A stretch of 64,000 nt of DNA from Bog-756 sp963699055. Lineage in GTDB: Bacteria > Actinomycetota > Acidimicrobiia > Acidimicrobiales > RAAP-2. A model generated the notes under the pieces. That model saw only the letters and a list, made by a program, of their open reading frames with translations, made no database searches and was not told where the DNA came from. This document shows, in pieces, positions 8,094 through 15,808 of the stretch. Each line of letters opens with the position of its first letter. Within the stretch, counting starts at the first letter, position 1. A program made the translations under genes and the position numbers. The DNA lies in assembly GCA_963699055.1 (NCBI GenBank), contig CAVOTA010000001.1, positions 682,001-746,000 of the forward strand, written 5' to 3'.

Positions 8094-8100
8094 TCCATCC

Positions 8101-8817
8101 ATGGTCCGGTCAGGGGGAGCTCTTCGGGTGGTCGACGCGTCGCCACCCCCGCGTCCGGTGGCCGTGCCCACCGATTCGCCGCACCGGGTGCGCATCATCG
8201 ACGGCACCCTGGCCTGCCTCGCCCGCCACGGGACCGTCAAGACCACCGTCGACGACATCGCCCGGGAGTCGGGGGTGTCGCGGGCCACGGTCTACCGGGC
8301 GTTCCCGGGCGGACGGGACGAGATCCTGGGTGCCGTGGTCGACACCGAGACGGCCCGCCTCTTCTCGGCGCTCGGCGTCCGGCTCGGCACCGCCGGCGAC
8401 CTGACCGACGCACTGGTGGGCGGCATCGTCGAGGCCTCCGTGCGGCTGCGCGACCACGCCGCCCTCCACTTCCTGGTCGAGCACGAGCCGGGCATCGTCC
8501 TCGGCCACCTGGCGTTCGCCGACTCGGACCGGCTGCTCACCACCGCCTCCCGGTTCACCGCGCCGTTCCTCGCCCGGTGGATGCCACCGGCCGAGGCCGA
8601 GCGGGTGGCCGAGTGGGCCGCCCGGATCGTCCTCTCGTACGCCATCTCACCGTCCGACCGCATCGACCTGTGCGACCCGGCCCATGCCCGCCGGCTGGTG
8701 ACGACCTTCATGCTCCCGGGGATCGAGGCCCTGCACACGGCGGAGTCGACCCCCATCCGGATCACCCCGTTCGACGGGAGCCGCCCGGCTCCGGGAGGAC
8801 CCGTCGCCACGTCGTGA
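8101..8817 (+). CDS. TetR/AcrR-family transcriptional regulator (paralogue of the preceding gene)
   Basis: A 238-residue TetR regulator with about 25 extra N-terminal residues before the helix-turn-helix (TTVDDIARESGVSRATVYRAFPGGRDEIL). The C-terminal domain shares the pattern of the upstream paralogue, with AARIVLSYAISPSDRIDL against ARMVLSYISAPGRWDL. It has its own promoter and probably no leader. The diiron protein gene follows on the same strand, suggesting but not proving local control. Confidence 0.9.
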   Translation: MVRSGGALRVVDASPPPRPVAVPTDSPHRVRIIDGTLACLARHGTVKTTVDDIARESGVSRATVYRAFPGGRDEILGAVVDTETARLFSALGVRLGTAGDLTDALVGGIVEASVRLRDHAALHFLVEHEPGIVLGHLAFADSDRLLTTASRFTAPFLARWMPPAEAERVAEWAARIVLSYAISPSDRIDLCDPAHARRLVTTFMLPGIEALHTAESTPIRITPFDGSRPAPGGPVATS

Positions 8818-8929
8818 GCCGATCCGCCGACCACCGCCGGACCCGGTCCGTGCGGTCGCACCAGCCGCCGGTGGCGGCCCCGTCGTGCCCTGGGGGCCGC
8901 ACGGAGCCGCACGGAGCGGCACCGTAGGC

Positions 8930-8962
8930 GAGCCGTAGCCGAGCCGTAGCCGAGCCGTAGAC
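8930..8962 (+). repeat. 11-bp direct repeats upstream of the diiron protein gene
   Basis: GAGCCGTAGCC occurs at 8930-8940 and 8941-8951, then as GAGCCGTAG followed by AC at 8952-8962. The repeats are about one helical turn apart and lie 42 bases before the ATG at 9004. A preceding pair of 10-bp repeats (CCGCACGGAG, about 8898-8917) adds to the pattern. They could be stacked protein-binding sites or a simple slippage product. Confidence 0.65.
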
Positions 8963-9003
8963 ATCCGAACCACCACCGACCGCCACCACCAGGGGGACCA
9001 CAC

Positions 9004-10137
9004 ATGACCACCGAGATGAGCAGCACCGAGGCCATCATCGGCCGCAAGGAGATCGACGATCTCGAGGCCATCCTCGGTGTCGTCGGGACCGAGGAGTCCG
9101 ACGGCCGCCACGTCGTGCACTCCCAGTACGACTCCATCTTCACCTGGGACTACGAGAAGGGCACCCGGCCCAAACTGAACAAGCTGTACGAGAAGGCCAA
9201 GAACGCCCAGTGGAACGGGGAGACCGACCTGCCCTGGGACACCGACGTCGACCAGGAGAAGCTGGTCGTGGAGGCGGCCGAGGCCCAGGGCGGGCACGCC
9301 GTCGGGTTCGACATCGCCGGGACCCCGCTCGAGAAGTGGGGCGACAAGGAGTTCATCGAGCTGGGTGTGGAGAGCCAGAACTGGACGCTCTCGCAGTTCC
9401 TCCACGGCGAACAGGGCGCGCTGATCTGCACGGCCAAGATCGTGGAGTCGGTGCCGTGGATCGATGCCAAGTACTACGCCTCGACCCAGGTGATGGACGA
9501 GGCCCGGCACGTGGAGGTCTTCGCCAAGTACCTCGACGAGAAGCTCTCGGGCCACTACCCGATCAACGCCCACCTGCGGATGCTGCTCGACGACATCATC
9601 GCCGACTCGCGCTGGGACATGACCTACCTCGGTATGCAGATCATGATCGAGGGTCTGGCCCTGGCCGCCTTCGGCTTCATGCACTCGATGACCCCGGACC
9701 CGTTGCTCAAGCAGCTGCTGCGCTACGTCATGGCCGACGAGGCGCGCCACGTGGCGTTCGGTGTGCTGAGCCTGCAGGAGTACTACGCCGGGCTGTCCAC
9801 CGCCGAGCTGCGCGAGCGCCAGGAGTTCGCCTTCGAGGCGGCGGTGCGCATGCGCGACCGCTTCCTCCAGCAGGAGGTCTGGGCCCGCATGGGCGTCGAC
9901 CCGAAGAGCATCCTGCCGGTGGTCCTGTCCGCACCGGACCGCAACGAATTCCAGGCGCTCCTCTTCTCGAAGATCGTGCCGAACTGCCGCAAGCTCGGCC
10001 TGCTCGACGCGGCCGACGGGTGGCTCCGCACCAAGTTCACCGAGTTGGGCGTCATCGAGTTCGAGTCGGCCGTGGACACCTCCGAGGAGTACGACGCCAT
10101 GGCCGCCGTGCCGCCGACCCAGCGCGACCTGGTCTGA
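9004..10137 (+). CDS. Ferritin-like diiron protein (oxygenase/RNR-R2-like fold)
   Basis: A 377-residue helical protein with carboxylate/histidine iron-ligand motifs in two halves: HGEQGALICTAKI followed by MDEARHVEVFAKYL, and IEGLALAAFGFMH followed by MADEARHVAFGVL. The repeated DEARHV (ExxH) pattern with an upstream Glu in each half is the signature of a carboxylate-bridged diiron site. Such proteins are oxygenases, desaturases, or R2-like and AurF-like proteins; I cannot identify the substrate. No reductase or ferredoxin is adjacent. The two TetR genes just upstream are possible regulators. Confidence 0.8.
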   Translation: MTTEMSSTEAIIGRKEIDDLEAILGVVGTEESDGRHVVHSQYDSIFTWDYEKGTRPKLNKLYEKAKNAQWNGETDLPWDTDVDQEKLVVEAAEAQGGHAVGFDIAGTPLEKWGDKEFIELGVESQNWTLSQFLHGEQGALICTAKIVESVPWIDAKYYASTQVMDEARHVEVFAKYLDEKLSGHYPINAHLRMLLDDIIADSRWDMTYLGMQIMIEGLALAAFGFMHSMTPDPLLKQLLRYVMADEARHVAFGVLSLQEYYAGLSTAELRERQEFAFEAAVRMRDRFLQQEVWARMGVDPKSILPVVLSAPDRNEFQALLFSKIVPNCRKLGLLDAADGWLRTKFTELGVIEFESAVDTSEEYDAMAAVPPTQRDLV

Positions 10138-10208
10138 ACCGCACCACCCGGCCCACGGCGGACCGGTGCCCGCCGGCCGCCACGGGCGGGACGCCGCGGT
10201 GCTGCTGG

Positions 10209-10214
10209 TAGCCT
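10209..10214 (+). promoter_or_regulatory. -10 element in front of the dapA leader ORF
   Basis: TAGCCT at 10209-10214 ends 9 bases before a GTG at 10223. Transcription should begin at or next to that codon, which opens a 13-codon leader ORF rather than dapA itself. Confidence 0.55.
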
Positions 10215-10222
10215 GCGGTTCC

Positions 10223-10264
10223 GTGAGCCCCTGTCCGACATCCCTTCCGTCGAGCGCCCGGTGA
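10223..10264 (+). CDS. Putative 13-residue leader peptide coupled to dapA
   Basis: GTG 10223 opens a frame encoding MSPCPTSLPSSAR, ending in TGA at 10262-10264. The stop overlaps the dapA GTG (10261-10263) as GTGA, the usual arrangement for translational coupling. The preceding -10 element puts the transcript start at the leader start codon, so the leader could be translated from a leaderless mRNA. It has no lysine codons, so a classical lysine-attenuation peptide is not supported; it may simply load ribosomes onto dapA. Inference from sequence. Confidence 0.45.
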   Translation: MSPCPTSLPSSAR

Positions 10265-11178
10265 GCGGCTCGCCCCGATTCGGGTCGGTGGTGACCGCCA
10301 TGGTCACGCCCTTCGGCCCCGACGGCGAGCTCGACCTCGACGCCGCCGCCCGCCTGGCCCGCCACCTGGCCGACCACGGGAGTGACGGCCTGGTCGTGGC
10401 CGGAACCACCGGCGAGGGGCCGGTGCTGACCGACCCCGAGCGGATCGCGCTGTTCCGGGCCGTCGTGGAGGCGGTCACCATCCCGGTCATCGCCTCGTCG
10501 GGCACCAACGACACCGCCCACTCGATCCTCATGACCAAGGAGGCGGCCGCCGCGGGCGCCGCCGGCGTCCTGGTCGTCACCCCGTACTACAACCGTCCGT
10601 CCGCCGCCGGACTGTCCGCCCACTTCCGGGCGGTGGCGGCGTCGAGCGCCCTGCCGGTGGTGCTGTACGACATCCCGGTGCGGTCGGGACGCCGGATCGG
10701 CCCCGACCTGACCGTGCAGCTGGCCACCGAGGTCCCGAACATCGTGGCCGTCAAGGACGCCACCGGCGACGTGGCCTCCGGCGCCCGCGTGGTGGCCGAG
10801 GCCCCGGCCGGCTTCGAGCTCTACTCCGGCGACGACTCGCTCACCCTGCCGTTCGCCGCGGTGGGCGGGGTCGGCGTCATCAGCGTCGCCTCCCACTGGG
10901 CCGGCCCCGTCTTCGGCGACATGCTCGCCGCCCACGCCCGGGGTGACGTGGCCGCCGCCGCCTCCCTCAACCGCAGCCTCCTCGAGTCCTACCAGTTCGA
11001 GTCCTCGGACGAGTACCCGAACCCGGTGCCGGCCAAGGCGGCCTGCCGGGCCCTCGGACTGGCCGTCGGCCAGTGCCGGCTCCCCAACGCCCCCGCACCC
11101 GAGTCCCTGGACGACCAGGCCCGGTCCGTGGTGGCCGGGGTGCAGCCCCGTTCGCAGTCACGGCAGTCGGTTGGCTGA
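10261..11178 (+). CDS. dapA: 4-hydroxy-tetrahydrodipicolinate synthase
   Basis: A 305-residue TIM-barrel class I aldolase that condenses pyruvate with aspartate semialdehyde, the first committed step to diaminopimelate and lysine. Visible features are VAGTTGEGPVLTDPE, the catalytic Tyr in VVTPYYNRPS and the Schiff-base Lys in IVAVKDATGDV. GTG 10261 gives the family N-terminus (FGSVVTAMVTPF); no ribosome site is visible, and initiation may depend on coupling to the overlapping leader ORF. The 3' end overlaps the proposed start of rnj by 8 bases, the dapA-rnj order also seen in mycobacteria. Confidence 0.95.
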   Translation: MSGSPRFGSVVTAMVTPFGPDGELDLDAAARLARHLADHGSDGLVVAGTTGEGPVLTDPERIALFRAVVEAVTIPVIASSGTNDTAHSILMTKEAAAAGAAGVLVVTPYYNRPSAAGLSAHFRAVAASSALPVVLYDIPVRSGRRIGPDLTVQLATEVPNIVAVKDATGDVASGARVVAEAPAGFELYSGDDSLTLPFAAVGGVGVISVASHWAGPVFGDMLAAHARGDVAAAASLNRSLLESYQFESSDEYPNPVPAKAACRALGLAVGQCRLPNAPAPESLDDQARSVVAGVQPRSQSRQSVG

Positions 11179-13102
11179 GCGCCGCACCTCCGCCGGGGGC
11201 AAGGGGAGGGATGCCGGGTCGGACGGGACCACCTCCGCCGACGCCGTGTCCCCGTCGAAGACGTCGGGTGCCAGCCGCCGCAGGAAGTCGAAGGCGTCGG
11301 CCGCCTCCAGCGCCGACGGCGCCACGGCGGAGGCACCGGGAGCCGGGTCGGCGGCCGCGTCGGGAGGGTCCCGCAAGGCGCCCGCCGCCAAGAAGGCGGG
11401 CGGCACCTCCCGCCGTGCGTCGACGACGTCCGCCACCGGTGCGGACCCGGTGCGGATCGTCTTCCTCGGCGGTCTGGGCGAGATCGGCCGGAACTGCGCC
11501 TGCATCGAGGTCGACGGGCGGATCCTCGTCCTCGACGTGGGCATCATGTTCCCCGACCCGGACATGCCCGGCGTCGACCTGGTCCTGCCCGACTTCACCT
11601 ACCTGCGCGAGAACGCCGACCGGGTCGACGGCGTCATCCTCACCCACGGCCACGAGGACCACACCGGCGGCCTCGCCTACCTGCTCCGGGACTTCCCGGT
11701 CGACGTCTACGGCTCCGAGCTGACCCTGTCGCTGGCCCGCAGCCGGGTCGACGAGGCCGGCATGGCCAGCCGGGCCCGGTTCATCCCCGTACGGGACCAC
11801 GAGCGGCGCCGGATCGGGCCGTGCGACGTGGAGTTCATCCCCGTCACCCACTCGGTGCCCCACGCCTTCGCCACCGCGTTCCACACGCCCCAGGGCATCA
11901 TCCTCCACTCCGGCGACTTCAAGATCGACCTCCACCCCGTGGACGGCCGCCGGACCGACCTCGCCCGCATGGGTGCCCTCGCCTCCGACCCGGGCATCCG
12001 CCTGCTGCTGGTGGACTCGACCAATGCCGAGGAGCCGGGGTTCACCGCCTCGGAGTCGACCGTGGGCGCCACCCTGGAGAAGGTCTTCCTGGCCCGGCCC
12101 GACCGTCGCTTCGTCGTCACCTGCTTCGCCAGCCACATCCACCGGGTCCAGCAGGTCGCCGACGCCGCCATCGCCGGCGGCCGGGTGGTCGCCACCCTCG
12201 GCCGGTCCATGCAGAAGAACGTGGCGCTGGCCCGCAAGCTCGATCTGCTGCACATCCCCGACAGCGCCCTCGTCGACATCGAGGACGTCGACGACTACCC
12301 GCCGGGCAGGGTCTGCGTGATCTCGACGGGCTCCCAGGGGGAGCCGATGTCCGCCCTGTCGCGGCTCGCCACCGGGGAGAACCGGTTCTTCAAGCTCCAC
12401 GAGGACGACGTGGTCGTGATCAGCGCCCATCCGATCCCCGGCAACGAGTGGTCGGTGGGCCGGGTCATCGACAGCCTCCACCGTCGGGGCGTCGAGGTCA
12501 TCCACTCCGGCGTCGAGAACGTCCACGTCAGCGGGCACGCGAAACAGGGCGAGCTCGCCATGCTGATGTCCGTCACCCAGCCGGAGTTCCTCGTCCCGGT
12601 CCACGGCGAGTACCGCCACATGGCCAACCAGGTCCGACTGGCCAACAGCATGGGCATCGAGGGCGACCGGGTCCTCCTGTGCGAGGACGGCGACGCCATC
12701 CGCATCGACCACGAGGGCATGCGTCGGGACGGCACCGTGCCCGGCGGCTACCTGTTCGTCGACGGCAGCTCGGTCGGCGACATCGGTCACGGCGTGCTGC
12801 GCGACCGCATGGTCCTGGCCGAGGAGGGCGTGGTCATGGCCGTCGCCACCGTCGACCTCAAGCAGGGCGAGGTGATCGGCACCCCCCAGATCGTCACCCG
12901 GGGATGGGCCTACGACCAGGACACCGACGCCATCCTCGAGGAGGCCCGTACGCTGGTCACCCGGGCCCTCGAGCAGGCACTCTCGTCGGGCAGCTCCGAT
13001 CACGAGTCCCTCAACCGGGTCGCCCGGAAGGCGCTGGGCAAACTGGTCGGGGAGCGCACCCGCCAGCGGCCCATGATCGTCCCGGTGATCGTGACGGTCT
13101 GA
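11171..13102 (+). CDS. rnj: Ribonuclease J
   Basis: A 643-residue RNase J (5'-3' exonuclease and endonuclease of mRNA and rRNA). The metallo-beta-lactamase core starts with VRIVFLGGLGEIGRNC near residue 97. Metal ligands are in THGHEDHTGG (about 158-167), VTHSVPHA and LHSGDFKID; the beta-CASP part has STNAEEPGFTASE and SGHAKQGEL, and the C-terminal domain ends RQRPMIVPVIVTV. The first 95 residues are a Ser/Ala/Lys-rich disordered extension. TTG 11171 was chosen because the extension is open back to it and it overlaps dapA; a later GTG is possible. Confidence 0.9.
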   Translation: MAERRTSAGGKGRDAGSDGTTSADAVSPSKTSGASRRRKSKASAASSADGATAEAPGAGSAAASGGSRKAPAAKKAGGTSRRASTTSATGADPVRIVFLGGLGEIGRNCACIEVDGRILVLDVGIMFPDPDMPGVDLVLPDFTYLRENADRVDGVILTHGHEDHTGGLAYLLRDFPVDVYGSELTLSLARSRVDEAGMASRARFIPVRDHERRRIGPCDVEFIPVTHSVPHAFATAFHTPQGIILHSGDFKIDLHPVDGRRTDLARMGALASDPGIRLLLVDSTNAEEPGFTASESTVGATLEKVFLARPDRRFVVTCFASHIHRVQQVADAAIAGGRVVATLGRSMQKNVALARKLDLLHIPDSALVDIEDVDDYPPGRVCVISTGSQGEPMSALSRLATGENRFFKLHEDDVVVISAHPIPGNEWSVGRVIDSLHRRGVEVIHSGVENVHVSGHAKQGELAMLMSVTQPEFLVPVHGEYRHMANQVRLANSMGIEGDRVLLCEDGDAIRIDHEGMRRDGTVPGGYLFVDGSSVGDIGHGVLRDRMVLAEEGVVMAVATVDLKQGEVIGTPQIVTRGWAYDQDTDAILEEARTLVTRALEQALSSGSSDHESLNRVARKALGKLVGERTRQRPMIVPVIVTV

Positions 13103-13261
13103 CCGGTCGGGTCGGGTCGCCGTGGCGGCGGCCGCGGTACGGGCGGCAGGCGGCGGGAGGCAGGCGGCGGGCGGTGGGCGGTGGGCCCCCGTACGGCGGA
13201 TAGCGTGCGGTGGCCCCGGTGCGGCCCCGGTGGTGTCCCACTGGTGGGCCCCTGGCGGCGG

Positions 13262-13267
13262 TAGCGT
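13262..13267 (+). promoter_or_regulatory. -10 element of ftsK (near-leaderless)
   Basis: TAGCGT at 13262-13267 ends 10 bases before the ftsK GTG at 13277. An identical TAGCGT occurs about 60 bases upstream (about 13201-13206) and may be a second start site. The 173 bases between rnj and ftsK otherwise hold only GC-rich short repeats. Confidence 0.45.
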
Positions 13268-13276
13268 GGTTGCACT

Positions 13277-15778
13277 GTGACGACCGCCACCAAGCGCCCG
13301 GCGGGTCGATCGGGGGCGTCGCGTCCGAAGGGCAAGTCGACACCCCCGTCCCGATCGAGCCGCAACGCCGCCGCGAAGAAGACCCAGGCCACGAAGGGCG
13401 GATCCCGCAACGGCCGGCCCCCCGGCCACTCGTCGGGCGGGCTCCTGGCGTCGATGGGGGCGGTCGCCGCCGGGCACGCCACCGACCTGTGGGGCGTGGT
13501 GCTGGTGACCCTGGGCATCCTGTGCGGCGTCGCCTTCTACGGTGACTCCCTCGGACCCGCCGGGCACGACGCCCGGGTCGGCGTGGGGGACCTGCTCGGC
13601 TGGGGACGCTTCCTGGTCCCCCTGGTGCTGGTGGCCGTCGGCGTCCGGCTCCTGATGGACCGGGGCGAGGACGACAACCGCTCCCGGCGGGAGCCCGCCC
13701 GCGCCGTCATCGGCGGCACACTCCTGCTGCTCGCCGTCTCCGGGCTGGCCGCCATCGCCGGTGGCTCCCCGAGCCTGCACGCCTCGACAGCGGCGCTGTC
13801 GTCGGCCGGTGGCTGGGTCGGCGCCGTGATCGCCGATCCGCTCGGTCGCGCCCTCGGGGGGTTCGGCGCCGCCGTCGTGCTGGTGATGGTGGTGGCGGTG
13901 GCGCTGCTCGTGTTCACCGGGGTGTCCGTGCGGACGGTGGCCTCCTCCGTCGTCCGTGCCGTCCGGTGGGCGCTGTCCACGGCGATGGGGGACCGGGCCG
14001 CCGACACCGTCGACGACGAGGCCGCAGCCGACCGCGACGAGCCCACCGACCCGTTCGGGCGCGCCCTCGCCGAAGGCCGTCAGCCCTCGATGGCCGCCGT
14101 GGCGCCACCCGTGGACCCCGAGGCCGGACCCGTCGGAGCCGTCGCACCGGGTGCCGCGCTCGACCCCCACGACGTCGGCGCGGACGACGTGGTGACTCCC
14201 GATACGCCACCCCTGCCCGAGGCGGCCACCCGGCCCGGCCGGGGCGAACAGCTCGAGCTGGCGGTGGATGCCCCGGTGGGCGACTGGAAGCTCCCGCCCG
14301 CCAAGCTGCTCAAGCGGGCCAAGGCCCAGGTCATCGACGAGACGGAGGTCGAGGCCGCCGGGGCCGCCCTGGTCCACGCCCTGGCCGCCCACGGCGTGGA
14401 GACCCGACTGGTGGGGCGCACGGTCGGACCGACGGTCACCCGCTACGAGCTGGAGCTCGGCGCCGGGGTCAAGGTGGCACGCGTCACCTCGCTGTCGAAG
14501 GACATCGCCTACGCCATGGCCTCGCCCGACGTACGGATCCTGGCCCCGATCCCCGGGAAGTCGGCGATCGGGGTCGAGGTCCCGAACCGGCGGCGCCAAC
14601 TCGTCGCCCTCGGTGACATCCTGGCGTCGCCGGAGGCGGCCCGGGCCACCCATCCGCTCGAGGTCGGACTCGGCCGGGACATCGCCGGCCGTGCCGTGAT
14701 CGCCAACCTGGCGGAGATGCCCCACGTGCTGGTGTCGGGCTCCACCGGCTCGGGCAAGTCGTCGTGCATCAATTCGGTGCTCACCTCCATCCTCACCCGG
14801 GCCACCCCCGACCAGGTGCGCTTCATCCTGATCGACCCGAAGCGGGTCGAGCTCGGCCAGTACAACGACCTGCCGCACCTGCTGACCCAGGTGGTCGTCG
14901 ACCCCAAGAAGGCGGCCAACGCCCTCAGCTGGGCCGTCACCGAGATGGAGCGGCGCTACGACCTGCTCGCCGAGGTCGGTCAGCGCGACATCACCGGCTA
15001 CAACCAGTCGTTCGACTCGGGGGACCTGTCCGAGTACGAGGAGGCCTACCGCCTGCGGATGCAGGGCACCGACGGCGAGGTCGACGAGGACGACGACTCC
15101 CAGATCCGGTTCCCGCGCCTTCCGTTCATCCTGATCGTGGTGGACGAGCTGAACGACCTGATGATGGTGGCGGCGCGGGACGTGGAGGAGTCCGTCTGCC
15201 GGATCGCCCAGATGGCCCGGGCCGTGGGGATCCACCTGGTGCTGGCCACCCAGCGACCCTCGGTGGACGTGATCACCGGGGTGATCAAGGCCAACGTCCC
15301 GTCGCGGATGGCGTTCTCGGTGTCGTCCCTGGCCGACAGCCGGGTCATCCTCGACCAACCCGGCGCCGAGCGCCTCATCGGCAAGGGCGACATGCTCCTG
15401 CTGACGGCCTCGTCCTCCAATCCGCAGCGTATCCAGGGTCCCTGGGTGAGCGAGGAGGAGGTCCGGGCGATCGTCGCACACTGGAAGCGGCAGCGGCCCA
15501 TGGAGATCGTCGCCGGGATCGAGGAGGTCGTAGGGGCCGAAGCACCCCGCTCCGGCAGCGACGACGGGGACGACGACGAACTGCTCGAGCAGGCCATGGA
15601 GCTCGTCGTGCGGTCCCAGCTCGGCTCCACGTCGATGCTCCAGCGCAAGCTGCGGGTCGGGTTCGCCCGGGCGGGACGCCTCATGGATCTGATGGAGCGG
15701 CGTGGCGTGGTCGGTCCGTCGGAGGGCTCGAAGGCGCGTGCCGTCCTGATGACACCCGAGGAGCTGGACGCGCGCTGA
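13277..15778 (+). CDS. ftsK: DNA translocase FtsK/SpoIIIE
   Basis: An 833-residue protein that pumps chromosome ends through the closing septum. A basic N-terminal tail (residues 1-60) is followed by about four membrane segments (65-220), an acidic/Pro linker, and the motor from about residue 340. Walker A is GSTGSGKSS (about 487-495). The Walker B region is FILIVVDELNDLMM, with Asn where most FtsK proteins have Ala (DELADLMM). The C-terminal gamma winged helix (RAGRLMDLMERRGVVGPSEG) reads the polarity sequence. It has its own promoter. The carboxypeptidase gene follows 30 bases later. Confidence 0.95.
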   Translation: MTTATKRPAGRSGASRPKGKSTPPSRSSRNAAAKKTQATKGGSRNGRPPGHSSGGLLASMGAVAAGHATDLWGVVLVTLGILCGVAFYGDSLGPAGHDARVGVGDLLGWGRFLVPLVLVAVGVRLLMDRGEDDNRSRREPARAVIGGTLLLLAVSGLAAIAGGSPSLHASTAALSSAGGWVGAVIADPLGRALGGFGAAVVLVMVVAVALLVFTGVSVRTVASSVVRAVRWALSTAMGDRAADTVDDEAAADRDEPTDPFGRALAEGRQPSMAAVAPPVDPEAGPVGAVAPGAALDPHDVGADDVVTPDTPPLPEAATRPGRGEQLELAVDAPVGDWKLPPAKLLKRAKAQVIDETEVEAAGAALVHALAAHGVETRLVGRTVGPTVTRYELELGAGVKVARVTSLSKDIAYAMASPDVRILAPIPGKSAIGVEVPNRRRQLVALGDILASPEAARATHPLEVGLGRDIAGRAVIANLAEMPHVLVSGSTGSGKSSCINSVLTSILTRATPDQVRFILIDPKRVELGQYNDLPHLLTQVVVDPKKAANALSWAVTEMERRYDLLAEVGQRDITGYNQSFDSGDLSEYEEAYRLRMQGTDGEVDEDDDSQIRFPRLPFILIVVDELNDLMMVAARDVEESVCRIAQMARAVGIHLVLATQRPSVDVITGVIKANVPSRMAFSVSSLADSRVILDQPGAERLIGKGDMLLLTASSSNPQRIQGPWVSEEEVRAIVAHWKRQRPMEIVAGIEEVVGAEAPRSGSDDGDDDELLEQAMELVVRSQLGSTSMLQRKLRVGFARAGRLMDLMERRGVVGPSEGSKARAVLMTPEELDAR

Positions 15779-15808
15779 GCGCGCGGGCCGGCACACGTCG
15801 CTCGGAGC

